DNA of 64,000 nucleotides, from assembly GCF_028553725.1 (NCBI RefSeq), contig NZ_CP067124.1:62001-126000 (forward strand), written 5' to 3'. This DNA is from Paracoccus alcaliphilus. GTDB taxonomy: Bacteria; Pseudomonadota; Alphaproteobacteria; Rhodobacterales; Rhodobacteraceae. Positions 54,309-63,173 of this stretch are shown one piece after another. How positions within the stretch are numbered: the first letter of the stretch is position 1; each line of letters begins with the position of its first letter. Position numbers and translations under genes: made by a program. The notes beneath the pieces are model-generated. The model was not told the DNA's origin, did no database searches, and worked only from the letters and a program-made list of their open reading frames with translations.

Positions 54309-55367
54309 TCAATAGGGCAGCGCGTATTGCCGGTGCATCTGGCCGATGGCCTCGCACAGCGCATCGTCGGGCACCCGGCCCAGCCCCGCGATCAGATGCT
54401 CCAGCTGCTGCAACGAGGTCGCGCCGATGATCGGCACCACCTTGAAGGGCCGGGTCAACTGCCAGCCGATGGCCAGATGGACGATGTCCCAGCCATGTTC
54501 GCGGGCCAGGTCGATATAGGCCTCCACAGCCTCGATCCCGCGCGGGGTCTTGCGCCCGCCCAGATTGCCCTGCCCGCCATGTGCGACATCGACCGCCGCG
54601 CGGCTGCCTTCGGGCATGGCCCCGCCGCTGTATTTGCCGGTCAGCATCCCCGCCGCCAGCGGCGAATAGGACAGCAGCGTCACGTCCTCGTTCACCGCGG
54701 CCTCGGCCAGATCGGTGTCATAGAGGCGATGCACCAGCGAATATTCGTTCTGGATCGCCGCCATGCGCGGCGCGCCCATGCGCTCCGCCACGTCGATCCA
54801 GCGGGTCAGCCCCCATGCGGTATCGTTCGACAGCCCCACCGCCCGGATCTTGCCCGCCTTGCGCGCGGCCTCCAGCGCGCCCAGCACGTCGGCCATGTGA
54901 TCCAGCGTCTGCTGGCGGTCCTGACCCGAGGGGTCATAATCCCAGTTGCGCCGGAAGGCATAGGTGCCGCGCACCGGCCAGTGCATCTGGTAAAGGTCGA
55001 TCCGGTCGGTGCAGAGGCGGCGCAGCGAATCCTCGATGGCCTGCGTCACCGCCTTGCCGTCAAAGGGCTTGCCGTCGCGCAGCACCTGCCCCGGGCCGGT
55101 GATCTTGGTCGCCAGTTCCACCCGGTCACGATGGCCGGTGCGGGCCAGCCAGCTGCCGATGAATTCCTCTGACCGGCCCGCCGATTCCGCCGTCACCGGG
55201 TTCACCGGATACATTTCCGCGCAGTCCATGAAGGTGATGCCAGTTTCCAGCGCGCGATCCATCTGGGCATGTGCATCGGCCTGATCGGTCTGGTTTCCAT
55301 AGGTCATGGTGCCCAGACAGATTTCGCTGACCTCGACATCGCTGCCGCCCAGTTTCACACGCTTCAT
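54309..55367 (-). CDS. Tas-like aldo/keto reductase
   Basis: A 352-residue NADP(H)-dependent aldo/keto reductase close to E. coli Tas. Seen: GGSDVEVSEICLGTMTYGNQTDQADAHAQMDRAL at the start, catalytic Asp and Tyr in FMDCAEMYPVNP near residue 48, Lys in LATKITGPG and His in LYQMHWPVRG. The C-terminal cofactor block is VVPIIGATSLQQLEHLI. The physiological substrate is unknown. Start at 55367 fits the family N-terminus. Confidence 0.9.
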   Translation of the reverse strand: MKRVKLGGSDVEVSEICLGTMTYGNQTDQADAHAQMDRALETGITFMDCAEMYPVNPVTAESAGRSEEFIGSWLARTGHRDRVELATKITGPGQVLRDGKPFDGKAVTQAIEDSLRRLCTDRIDLYQMHWPVRGTYAFRRNWDYDPSGQDRQQTLDHMADVLGALEAARKAGKIRAVGLSNDTAWGLTRWIDVAERMGAPRMAAIQNEYSLVHRLYDTDLAEAAVNEDVTLLSYSPLAAGMLTGKYSGGAMPEGSRAAVDVAHGGQGNLGGRKTPRGIEAVEAYIDLAREHGWDIVHLAIGWQLTRPFKVVPIIGATSLQQLEHLIAGLGRVPDDALCEAIGQMHRQYALPY

Positions 55368-55554
55368 CGTCGTTCCCTCGTTCGTTTCGGAGCGCAAGCT
55401 AGCGATCACGCAGCGATGCGCAAGCCCATCCGCACCCGCCATCATGGCACCTACCTGTTGAAGCCGGGTCACAATCCGGCCAGTCCGGCGGAAATACACG
55501 ACTCGATCACGCAACATTCCTTGCCCACGCGCGGGGCTGTTGCTAAGTTGGGCC

Positions 55555-56019
55555 ATGATCACGCAAAAGATGAAATACGCGCTCAAGGCGCTGATGGTGC
55601 TGGGCGATGAGCGTGTCGCGACCGGCAAATCCATGCGGATCGAGGAAATCGCCAAAAGGTCCGGTGCGCCGAAGCGGTTTCTGGAACATATCCTGCTGGA
55701 AATCCGCAATGCGGGCATCATCGCCTCGACCCGCGGACGGGCGGGCGGCTATGCGCTGATCAAGGACCCGGCGCAGATTTCCATCCCGGAACTGTTGCGC
55801 CTGATCGACGGCCCCATCGCCCCCCTGCCCTGCCTGTCGCGCAAGGCCTATCAACGCTGCGACGATTGCACGGACGAGGCAAGCTGCCGTCTGCGCCGCG
55901 TCTTTGCCGAGGTTTTCTGGTCCTATCTGCTGATCATCGAATCACTGACTTTGGCCGATATGCTGGGGGGCGCGCCTGCGGGCGACGTGCTGCTGGCGAC
56001 CTCGAAACCGGCCGCTTGA
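55555..56019 (+). CDS. Rrf2-family regulator with cysteine cluster
   Basis: A 154-residue winged helix regulator of the Rrf2 family, which includes Fe-S and cysteine-metabolism sensors. The DNA-binding part is at 1-85 (RIEEIAKRSGAPKRFLEHILLEIRNAG; wing STRGRAGGYALIKDP). The sensor loop has cysteines in PCLSRKAYQRCDDCTDEASCRLRR (about residues 95-118), spaced to hold an Fe-S cluster. It reads toward a sulfate ABC transporter 192 bases away, so control of sulfate uptake is the natural guess. Start at 55555. Confidence 0.88.
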   Translation: MITQKMKYALKALMVLGDERVATGKSMRIEEIAKRSGAPKRFLEHILLEIRNAGIIASTRGRAGGYALIKDPAQISIPELLRLIDGPIAPLPCLSRKAYQRCDDCTDEASCRLRRVFAEVFWSYLLIIESLTLADMLGGAPAGDVLLATSKPAA

Positions 56020-56086
56020 GGCGGCGATCCGCCTGATTTCGCAGGTCTTTTCAACAGATATTGTGTAGCTGCACACGCCCCGCGCG

Positions 56087-56103
56087 AGGGAATTTTATTC
56101 TCT
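56087..56103. promoter_or_regulatory. Inverted repeat upstream of the sulfate transporter genes
   Basis: AGGGAATTTTATTCTCT, an imperfect inverted repeat (one mismatch in 7-base arms) around TTT, in the only AT-rich part of the gap between the Rrf2 regulator and the sulfate-binding protein gene. It is a candidate operator for that regulator. Confidence 0.35.
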
Positions 56104-56211
56104 TTCAGCGGCAGATTTCGCTTCGTATATGCTGTTGCAAATCTACAGTTCATCTGTCGTGATTAGGGGGTAATGGCCCGCTGTCGGGTCGCTGCCTGAA
56201 GGAAGACCGCG

Positions 56212-57321
56212 ATGATCACCACGATCAGGATTTCGGACCGCATCACAGCCCAGGGTGACAAGATCACTGACGAGGGCGATGGCCGTATCACCATTTCGAC
56301 CGGGTTCAGCCTGCTGACCGGCTGGCCCGTCGCCCGTTCGCTGAAAACAGCGGCTGCGGCGCTGGCTCTGGCCTTCACCGCGATGGCCCCGCAGGCGCAG
56401 GCACAAAGCCTGCTGAATGTCAGCTATGACCCGACGCGCGAGTTCTATCGCGAATACAACGCGGCCTTCGCGGCCCATTGGGAAAGCCTTGGCAAGGACC
56501 GCGCCAGCATCGAGACCTCGCATGGTGGGTCGGGCGCTCAGGCACGCTCGGTCATCGACGGGCTGAACGCACAGGTGGTGACGCTGGCGCTGGCCTCGGA
56601 TATCGACCGCATCGCCGAAGCCGGCAAGCTGCCCGAGGACTGGCAGTCGAAACTGCCGCACAACTCCAGCCCCTATACCTCGACCATCGTGTTTCTGGTG
56701 CGTGAAGGAAACCCGAGGGACATCACCGACTGGGGCGATCTGATCGCCGAGGGCGTGCAGGTCATCACCCCCAATCCCAAGACCAGCGGCGGGGCGCGCT
56801 GGAACTATCTGGCCGCATGGGCATGGGCCGAAAAGAACGGGCAAGAGCCGCAGGAATTCGTCGGCCAGCTGTTCAAGAACGTCCCGGTGCTGGACAGCGG
56901 TGCGCGCGGCTCGACCACGACCTTCGCGCAGCGGGGCATCGGTGACGTGCTGCTGGCATGGGAGAACGAAGCCTATCTGGCACTGAAGGAGCTGGGCGAG
57001 GATCAGTTTGACATCATCGTGCCCTCGGTCTCGGTGCTGGCCGAACCGCCGGTCGCGCTGGTCGAGAGCAATATCGCCGACGATGCGCAGCGCGAACTGG
57101 CGAACGAGTATCTGGACTATCTGTATTCGCCCGAGGCACAGGCGCTGGCCTTCAAGCACTTCTATCGCGCCTGGGACACGTCGGCCGCCGCGCCCGAGGA
57201 TGTCGAACGCTTCCCCGAGGTCGAGCTGGTCGATATCGAGCATTTCGGCGGCTGGAAGCAGGTTCAGGACGAACATTTCGGTGACGGCGGCATCTTCGAC
57301 CAGATCTACGTCCCGCAGTGA
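56212..57321 (+). CDS. Sulfate/thiosulfate-binding periplasmic protein
   Basis: Binds sulfate or thiosulfate in the periplasm for the CysTWA importer. The mature protein starts near QSLLNVSYDPTREFYREYN, with ETSHGGSGAQARSVIDGL (ligand site), PKTSGGARWNYLAAWAWA and FQDQ-like ends typical of the Sbp/CysP family. The 369-residue frame has an unusual N-terminus: about 44 polar residues before the signal-peptide core (about 45-64, TAAAALALAFTAMAPQAQA). The ATG at 56212 has a good ribosome site (AAGGAAG), which argues for the long form. It heads the sulfate operon. Confidence 0.9.
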   Translation: MITTIRISDRITAQGDKITDEGDGRITISTGFSLLTGWPVARSLKTAAAALALAFTAMAPQAQAQSLLNVSYDPTREFYREYNAAFAAHWESLGKDRASIETSHGGSGAQARSVIDGLNAQVVTLALASDIDRIAEAGKLPEDWQSKLPHNSSPYTSTIVFLVREGNPRDITDWGDLIAEGVQVITPNPKTSGGARWNYLAAWAWAEKNGQEPQEFVGQLFKNVPVLDSGARGSTTTFAQRGIGDVLLAWENEAYLALKELGEDQFDIIVPSVSVLAEPPVALVESNIADDAQRELANEYLDYLYSPEAQALAFKHFYRAWDTSAAAPEDVERFPEVELVDIEHFGGWKQVQDEHFGDGGIFDQIYVPQ

Positions 57322-58226
57322 GGCCAGCCGTGAACACGCGCACGCGCCAACCGCTGATCCACCGATCCCCGATGCCGGGCCTTGGCCTGTCGGCGGGGAT
57401 CACCCTGACCATGCTGTCGCTGGTTGTGCTGCTGCCGATCGGTGCCCTGCTGTGGCAGGGCGCCAATTTCGGCCTGTCCAACATCTGGGCCACGGTGAAC
57501 CGTCCCCGCGTCTGGGCGGCGCTTTACCTGTCCTTCCGGCTGTCGCTGTTCGCGGCGATCTTCAACCTGATCTTCGGGGTTCTGCTGGCATGGGTGCTGG
57601 TGCGCTATCGCTTTCCCGGTCGCCGGTTTCTGGATGCCGCCGTCGATCTGCCTTTCGCGCTGCCCACCGCCGTCGCAGGTATCGCCCTGACCGCGCTTTA
57701 TGCGCCCAACGGCGTACTGGGCGGGTTTGCGCGTGACTGGATCGCACCCATCGGCAATGCCGTCTTCGGCCCCTTCGGCGCGCAGTTCAGCGGCAAGATC
57801 GCCTATACCCAGATCGGTATCTTCATCGCGCTGGTCTTTGTCGGGCTGCCCTTCGTGGCGCGCACCGTCCAGCCGGTGATCGAAGAGATCGAACGCGAGG
57901 TCGAGGAAGCCTCGGCCACGCTTGGCGCCGGTCGGCTTTACACCATCCGCCGGGTGATCCTGCCGATGCTGTCGCCCGCCGCGCTGACCGGCTTTGCGCT
58001 GGCGCTGGCGCGGGCGGTTGGGGAATACGGCTCGGTCATCTTCATCGCGGGCAACATCCCGATGCTGACCGAGATCGCACCGCTGCTGATCGTGATCCAG
58101 CTTGAGGAATTCAACTATGACGCCGCCGCCGCAATCGGCATCGCCATGCTGGTGATTTCCTTCGCCATGCTGCTGGCGATCAACCTGATCCAGATCTGGA
58201 GCCGTCGGAGAATCGGTCATGTCTGA
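57318..58226 (+). CDS. cysT: Sulfate ABC transporter permease CysT
   Basis: An inner-membrane subunit of the sulfate importer. The 302-residue protein has six to seven transmembrane helices and the cytoplasmic EAA loop EVEEASATLGAGRLYTIRRVILPML near residue 195, with LPFALPTAVAGIALTALY near 112 being typical of CysT. The GTG at 57318 overlaps the preceding stop (GTGA); a GTG at 57330 is also possible. It overlaps cysW by 8 bases. Confidence 0.94.
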   Translation: MRPAVNTRTRQPLIHRSPMPGLGLSAGITLTMLSLVVLLPIGALLWQGANFGLSNIWATVNRPRVWAALYLSFRLSLFAAIFNLIFGVLLAWVLVRYRFPGRRFLDAAVDLPFALPTAVAGIALTALYAPNGVLGGFARDWIAPIGNAVFGPFGAQFSGKIAYTQIGIFIALVFVGLPFVARTVQPVIEEIEREVEEASATLGAGRLYTIRRVILPMLSPAALTGFALALARAVGEYGSVIFIAGNIPMLTEIAPLLIVIQLEEFNYDAAAAIGIAMLVISFAMLLAINLIQIWSRRRIGHV

Positions 58227-59085
58227 TACCACCGCCCATATCCCCTTCCGCGCCGCCACCGAGGAAACCCCGCTGGCCCGCCGTCTGCTGATCGGGCTGG
58301 GCGCGGGCGGGCTGGTCCTGCTGGTCTTTGCCCCGCTGATCGCGGTCTTTGCCGAGGCCCTGGCGCGCGGCTGGGGCGCGGCCGTCGCCAGTCTGGGCAA
58401 TTCCGACGCGCAGGCGGCGATCCGGCTGACGCTGACCATCGCCGCGATCTCGGTGCCGCTGAACGCGGCCTTCGGCATCGCGGCGGCATGGTTCATCACC
58501 AAGTTCGACTTTCGCGGCAAGGCCTTCCTGATCACGCTGATCGACCTGCCCTTTTCGGTCAGTCCGGTGGTGGCCGGCCTGTGCATCGTGCTGCTGTTCG
58601 GCGCCAATTCCGCCATCGGCGGGGTGCTGGTCGCGAATGGCTGGCCGATCGTCTTTGCCCTGCCCGGCATCGTTCTGGCCACGGTCTTCGTCACCTTTCC
58701 CTTCGTCGCCCGGGAACTGATCCCGGTGATGATCGAACAGGGCCGCGCCGAGGAAGAGGCCGCCCTGACCCTTGGCGCCTCGGGCCGGCGGACCTTTCTG
58801 ACCGTGACCCTGCCCAATATCCGTTGGGCGCTGCTGTACGGCGTCTTGCTGTGCAACGCGCGCGCAATGGGTGAATTCGGGGCGGTCGCCGTGGTCTCGG
58901 GCAAGATCCGTGGCCAGACCGCGACCATGCCGATCACCATCGAGATGCTTTACAACGAATATCTGTCGGTCGCCGCCTTCTCGCTGGCGGCGGTGCTGAC
59001 CCTGCTGGCGCTGCTGACCCTGCTGCTGAAAACCGTGCTGGAACGTCATCAGGCAGGCCAGATCGCCGCCACCAACCGACACTGA
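58219..59085 (+). CDS. cysW: Sulfate ABC transporter permease CysW
   Basis: The second permease of the sulfate importer. The 288-residue protein has about six transmembrane helices, the typical [22 protein letters not shown] near residue 110, the EAA loop [23 protein letters not shown] near 177, and [31 protein letters not shown] near 216, the CysW hallmark. It lies 25 bases before cysA. Confidence 0.95.
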   Translation: MSDTTAHIPFRAATEETPLARRLLIGLGAGGLVLLVFAPLIAVFAEALARGWGAAVASLGNSDAQAAIRLTLTIAAISVPLNAAFGIAAAWFITKFDFRGKAFLITLIDLPFSVSPVVAGLCIVLLFGANSAIGGVLVANGWPIVFALPGIVLATVFVTFPFVARELIPVMIEQGRAEEEAALTLGASGRRTFLTVTLPNIRWALLYGVLLCNARAMGEFGAVAVVSGKIRGQTATMPITIEMLYNEYLSVAAFSLAAVLTLLALLTLLLKTVLERHQAGQIAATNRH

Positions 59086-59110
59086 AATCCGTCACCGACA
59101 GGAGGTGCGA

Positions 59111-59830
59111 ATGCATATAGACATCGACGAAATCGCCAAGACCTTCGGCACGACCGCCGCGCTGCATCCGGTCTCGCTGGCGATCCCTTCGGGCGCGCTG
59201 GTGGCGTTGCTGGGTCCGTCGGGCTCGGGCAAGACAACGCTGCTGCGCATCCTTGGCGGGCTGGAATATCCCAGTTCGGGCCGGGTGCTGTTCAACGGTC
59301 AGGACGCCACGGGCATGAGCGTGCAGGAACGCCGCGCGGGCTTCGTGTTCCAGTCCTATGCGCTGTTCCGGCATATGACGGTGTTTGAAAACATCGCCTA
59401 TGGGCTGAGGGCGCGGCCCCGCGCCACCCGCCCGCCACGGGCCGAAATCGCGCGGCGCGTCAACAAGCTGCTGGCGCTGATCCAGCTGCCCGATATCGGC
59501 ACGCGCTATCCCACGCAGCTGTCGGGCGGCCAGCGTCAGCGGGTGGCTCTGGCCCGGGCGCTGGCGATCGAACCGCGGATGCTGTTGCTGGACGAACCCT
59601 TCGGCGCGCTGGATGCCAAGGTCCGCAAGGAATTGCGGCAAGGGCTGCGCGACATCCATGATGAGACCGGGCTGACCACGGTTTTCGTGACCCACGATCA
59701 GGACGAGGCGATGGAACTGGCCGATCTGGTCGTGGTCATGTCGATGGGCCGGATCGAGCAGATCGGACGCCCGCAGGACATCCGCGCCACCCCGGCCACG
59801 CCCTTCGTGCGCGAATTCATCACGCAATAG
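59111..59830 (+). CDS. cysA: Sulfate ABC transporter ATPase CysA (short form)
   Basis: The ATPase of the sulfate importer. The 239-residue protein has Walker [12 protein letters not shown] near residue 37, Q-loop [22 protein letters not shown], signature [16 protein letters not shown], Walker [12 protein letters not shown] and [10 protein letters not shown]. It ends after the nucleotide-binding domain; the C-terminal TOBE-like regulatory part of the 340-365-residue relatives is missing. The start at 59111 has AGGAGG five bases upstream. A strong terminator follows. Confidence 0.93.
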   Translation: MHIDIDEIAKTFGTTAALHPVSLAIPSGALVALLGPSGSGKTTLLRILGGLEYPSSGRVLFNGQDATGMSVQERRAGFVFQSYALFRHMTVFENIAYGLRARPRATRPPRAEIARRVNKLLALIQLPDIGTRYPTQLSGGQRQRVALARALAIEPRMLLLDEPFGALDAKVRKELRQGLRDIHDETGLTTVFVTHDQDEAMELADLVVVMSMGRIEQIGRPQDIRATPATPFVREFITQ

Positions 59831-59850
59831 GCGGACCAGTCCGGCAAATG

Positions 59851-59876
59851 AAAGGGGCGCCCTGCGGCGCCCCTTT
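59851..59876. terminator. Bidirectional terminator between cysA and mrpG
   Basis: A perfect 11-base-pair stem (AAAGGGGCGCC, 59851-59861, with 59866-59876) and 4-base loop. T-rich arm ends on both strands suit both converging operons. It lies between the cysA stop at 59830 and the mrpG stop at 59878. Confidence 0.8.
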
Positions 59877-59877
59877 C

Positions 59878-60372
59878 TCATTTCCGTTCTGACGGCGTCT
59901 TTCCGGCTGAGTCATGTTCGCGCCGGATCTCGGCGCTTTCGGCCTGCGCCTCTTCCCCGGCGGGCAGCTTCATCTCGGGCTCTCCGGCGTCGTCAACCTC
60001 TTGCAGTTTGCCCTGACGACGCGCCGTCAGCACGTTCTCGGGCAGCAGAGGCGAGTTTTCGGACCGGTCGCGATGCAGCGCCGCGCGGCCCAGCAGAATC
60101 AGCGTGACCGGCGTCGTCAGCATGATGAAGGTGCCGATGATCAGTTCGTGAATGACGATCCGGTCCTCCAGCCAGCTGGCCAGCAGCATCGAGGCGATGA
60201 TGATCCCCGCCGTGCCCCAGCTGGTGCCAAGCGTCGGCGCATGCAGGCGGTCATAGAAATTGCTCAGCCGCGCGAAACCCAGCGCGCCCAGCATCACCAG
60301 CGTGCTGCCCAGAACCACGAAAAACGCGATCAGGATCGCCAGCCAGATCGGGATGCCGTCCAGCGCGTTCAT
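59878..60372 (-). CDS. mrpG: Na+/H+ antiporter subunit MrpG
   Basis: A small membrane subunit of the Mrp antiporter. The 164-residue protein has three helices (near 9-30, 41-64 and 71-95) with the family block [29 protein letters not shown]. It carries an extra charged cytoplasmic tail of about 65 residues ([16 protein letters not shown] onward), which is longer than in most MrpG proteins. It overlaps mrpF by four bases and is the last gene of the operon. Confidence 0.92.
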   Translation of the reverse strand: MNALDGIPIWLAILIAFFVVLGSTLVMLGALGFARLSNFYDRLHAPTLGTSWGTAGIIIASMLLASWLEDRIVIHELIIGTFIMLTTPVTLILLGRAALHRDRSENSPLLPENVLTARRQGKLQEVDDAGEPEMKLPAGEEAQAESAEIRREHDSAGKTPSERK

Positions 60373-60653
60373 TCGATCACCTCGCCCCGGAACAGGAATT
60401 TCGCCATCGCCACGGTGGCGACAAAGCCCATGACGCCGATGACCATCGCCGCCTCGAAGAAGAACATCGAGCCAAGCCGCATCCCGGTGACCACGAACAT
60501 CAGCATCGCCGTCGCATAAAGCGTATCCAGCGCCAGAACCCGATCCTGCGCGCGCGGTCCCCGCAGCAGCCGCAGCCCCGCCAGAACAGCCGCCAGACCC
60601 AGCGCAATCTGGGCGTAACCCAATGCGATATTCATGATCAGCGCGCTGCTCAT
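60369..60653 (-). CDS. mrpF: Na+/H+ antiporter subunit MrpF
   Basis: A 94-residue subunit with three hydrophobic helices (about 4-22, 38-58 and 62-85). It carries [22 protein letters not shown], the pattern typical of MrpF. It overlaps mrpE and mrpG by four bases each, as do all joints in this operon. Confidence 0.93.
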   Translation of the reverse strand: MSSALIMNIALGYAQIALGLAAVLAGLRLLRGPRAQDRVLALDTLYATAMLMFVVTGMRLGSMFFFEAAMVIGVMGFVATVAMAKFLFRGEVIE

Positions 60654-61138
60654 TCAAAAATCTCCATCAGCATCGATTCATAGCGGTCGCGGATGATCTG
60701 CCGCCACTCTTCCTCGTCCAGCAGATCGAAGACATGCAGGATCAGCATGTTCCGTTCGGAATCGTAATCCAGCCATGCGGTGCCCGGCGTCGCGGTCACG
60801 ATACAGGCCAGCACCGCCAGCCCGTTGGGATTGCGCAGTTCCAGCTCGATCAGGACAAAGCCCGAGGTCCGCTTGCCGTGGCGGCCATTGGTCAGGATCA
60901 GCCCCGCCACCGCGATGTTGGAACGGATGATGTCCCAGCCCACCACAAAGAACAGCCGCACGATCATGGTCCAGCGGCGCAGACGCAGCGGCACCGGTTG
61001 CAGCGCGGCCATCGCCCAGCCCGCCAGCACCGCCAGCCCGCCGCCCAGAACCACATGCCCCAGCGAAAAGCGGGTCAGCAGCAGCCACATCAGCAGCAGC
61101 ATGAACGAGACCAGCGGATAGGGGATCAACCGGCTCAT
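60650..61138 (-). CDS. mrpE: Na+/H+ antiporter subunit MrpE
   Basis: A 162-residue membrane subunit. Two N-terminal helices (near 8-25 and 28-46) lead to the family block [19 protein letters not shown] near residue 63 and [27 protein letters not shown], then a small cytoplasmic domain ending in [24 protein letters not shown]. All are typical of MrpE. Four-base overlaps join it to mrpD and mrpF. Confidence 0.94.
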   Translation of the reverse strand: MSRLIPYPLVSFMLLLMWLLLTRFSLGHVVLGGGLAVLAGWAMAALQPVPLRLRRWTMIVRLFFVVGWDIIRSNIAVAGLILTNGRHGKRTSGFVLIELELRNPNGLAVLACIVTATPGTAWLDYDSERNMLILHVFDLLDEEEWRQIIRDRYESMLMEIFE

Positions 61139-62832
61139 TCGCTGACCTCCCCTGCCTGAGCCGCGCCATTATCGCCGCCGACCTCCTCGACATCGGCCAC
61201 GGCGGTATTGTCGGGGGCCTCGCCCGCGCGCGGTGCGGAAAAGACGCCATAGGCATAGGATCGCGGCATGTTCAGCGCCGAGGCGGTTTCCTCCATATAG
61301 CGCAGGCTGTCCTGCGCCTTGACGCTGAGCAGCAGAACCATCGCCATCAGCGCGATGACCGGCCCGACCTCTTGCGCGGGAACGCGCGGCGCCATCCCGT
61401 CCGAGGCCCAGAAGGACTGGATCCCGATCCGCGCCAGCCCGATCAGCGTGGCAAAGCCCGACACGATCAGCAGCCCGGCAAAGGCCCATGCCAGATTCGG
61501 CGGCAGGTTGGTCGCATCCAGCAGCGCCGAAATCATCGCCACCTTGCCGATGAACCCGGCCAGCGGCGGCGTGCCCGACAGCACCAGCACGCAAAAGACG
61601 AAACCGATGCCCAGAACCGTCATCGAACCGGGTATGGCAAAGCCGGGCTCTTCGGGGTCGTCCAGATCGGGCTCTTCCATGCCATAGGCGTCGGCGGTCA
61701 GCGCCAGCATCGCGGCGATGCCGCCGTCCTCTCGGCTCATCGGTTCGATCAGCAGGAACAGCGCACCGGTCGCAAGGGTCGAGCCGACCATGTAATACAG
61801 CGCCCCCGCCAGCATCGCCTGCCCGCCGCCCGCCTGCGCAAAGCCGGTGATGCCCAGCACGGTGCCCGACGAGATCAGCACCAGAAAGGCCGCCATCCGT
61901 CCAAGGCCCTGATTGGACAGCACACCGACCATGCCGAACAGGATCGTCGCCATGCCGCTGAAGATCAGCAGTTCCGCCCCGAACCCGGCCGAGGGGCCGG
62001 CGCCCTCGCCAAACAGCAGCATCGACAGCCGCAGGATCACATAGACCCCGACCTTGGTCATGATCGCGAACATCGCCCCCACCGGCGCGGCGGCGGCCAT
62101 GTAGGTGGTGGGCAGCCAGAAGGACAGCGGCCAGCTGCCGCCCTTGATCAGGAAGGCCACGCTCAGCAGCGCGACACCGGCATGGAACAGCGGCCGGTCT
62201 CCCTCGGGGATGGATGAGACCAGATTGGCCAGATGCGCCATGTTCAGCGTGCCGGTGACGCCATAGATCAGGCTGACGCCCAGCAGGAACAGCAGCGATC
62301 CGGTCAGGTTGATGGCGATGTAATGCAGCCCCGCGCGGATGCGCAACTGCCCCGAGCCATGCAGCAGCAGGCCATAGGACGCCGCCAGCAGAACCTCGAA
62401 GAACACGAACAGGTTGAACAGGTCGCCGGTCAGGAAGGCCCCGTTCAGCCCCATCAGCAGGAACTGGAACAGCGAATGGAAATGCTGTCCCTGCCGCTGC
62501 CATCCGGCGGTGGCATAGATCAGCGCCGGAATCGCCAGCAGCGCCGTCAGCAGCAACATCACCGCCGCCAGCCGGTCGATGACCAGCACGATCCCCCAGG
62601 GCGCCATCCAGTCGCCCAGCAGATAAAAGCCCATCGCGCCGGTATCAGACAGCCCGGCATCCTTGGCCCGGTCCAGCAGCTGGATCGAAACGACCAGCAG
62701 CGCCGCCGCCGACAGCAGGCTGAGCCACATTTTGGCCTTCCGCTGCCGATCATCATACAGCAGCATCACCGCCCCGGCGATGAAAGGGATCAGGATCGGC
62801 GCGATGATCAGATGCGCGTTCATCTCGTTCAT
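61135..62832 (-). CDS. mrpD: Na+/H+ antiporter subunit MrpD
   Basis: A complex-I NuoN/M-like, ion-translocating subunit with about 14 transmembrane helices. The 565-residue protein has LFVFFEVLLAASYGLLLHG near residue 130 (conserved Glu on helix 5), KGGSWPLSFWLPTTYMAAAAPVGAMFAIMTKVGVYVILRL near 225 (conserved Lys and His region), and LSGTPPLAGFIGKVAM near 415. A C-terminal tail rich in Glu and Ala (about 535-565) is additional. Four-base overlaps to mrpC and mrpE. Confidence 0.95.
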   Translation of the reverse strand: MNEMNAHLIIAPILIPFIAGAVMLLYDDRQRKAKMWLSLLSAAALLVVSIQLLDRAKDAGLSDTGAMGFYLLGDWMAPWGIVLVIDRLAAVMLLLTALLAIPALIYATAGWQRQGQHFHSLFQFLLMGLNGAFLTGDLFNLFVFFEVLLAASYGLLLHGSGQLRIRAGLHYIAINLTGSLLFLLGVSLIYGVTGTLNMAHLANLVSSIPEGDRPLFHAGVALLSVAFLIKGGSWPLSFWLPTTYMAAAAPVGAMFAIMTKVGVYVILRLSMLLFGEGAGPSAGFGAELLIFSGMATILFGMVGVLSNQGLGRMAAFLVLISSGTVLGITGFAQAGGGQAMLAGALYYMVGSTLATGALFLLIEPMSREDGGIAAMLALTADAYGMEEPDLDDPEEPGFAIPGSMTVLGIGFVFCVLVLSGTPPLAGFIGKVAMISALLDATNLPPNLAWAFAGLLIVSGFATLIGLARIGIQSFWASDGMAPRVPAQEVGPVIALMAMVLLLSVKAQDSLRYMEETASALNMPRSYAYGVFSAPRAGEAPDNTAVADVEEVGGDNGAAQAGEVSE

Positions 62833-63173
62833 CTTTCGCGCTCCTGCCCGTCAACATGGTCGGTGCCGGTCGTCCCGCGAGAGGCGATCATCACCACCAG
62901 AAACAGCGCCGTGGTGGCAAAGCTGATGACGATGGCGGTCAGCACCAGCGCCTGCGGCAAGGGGTCGGTATAGGCGGCGGCATCGACAAAGCCGCCCTTG
63001 GGGATGATCGGCGGCGCGCCCGGGCGCAGCCGTCCCATCGAAAAGATGAACAGGTTGACCGCATAGGACAGAAGGCACAGCCCGATGATCACCTGAAAGG
63101 TGCGCGGACGCAGCAGCAGCCAGATCCCCGAAGCCGACATGATCCCGATCGCGGCGGACAGGACAAATTCCAT
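62829..63173 (-). CDS. mrpC: Na+/H+ antiporter subunit MrpC
   Basis: A NuoK-like membrane subunit of 114 residues with three helices. Typical blocks are GIWLLLRPRTFQVIIGLCLLSYAVNLFIFSMG and DPLPQALVLTAIVISFATTALFLVVM (with the conserved Asp-Pro-Leu-Pro-Gln-Ala-Leu-Val-Leu-Thr). One-base overlap with the end of mrpAB and four-base overlap with mrpD. Confidence 0.95.
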   Translation of the reverse strand: MEFVLSAAIGIMSASGIWLLLRPRTFQVIIGLCLLSYAVNLFIFSMGRLRPGAPPIIPKGGFVDAAAYTDPLPQALVLTAIVISFATTALFLVVMIASRGTTGTDHVDGQERER

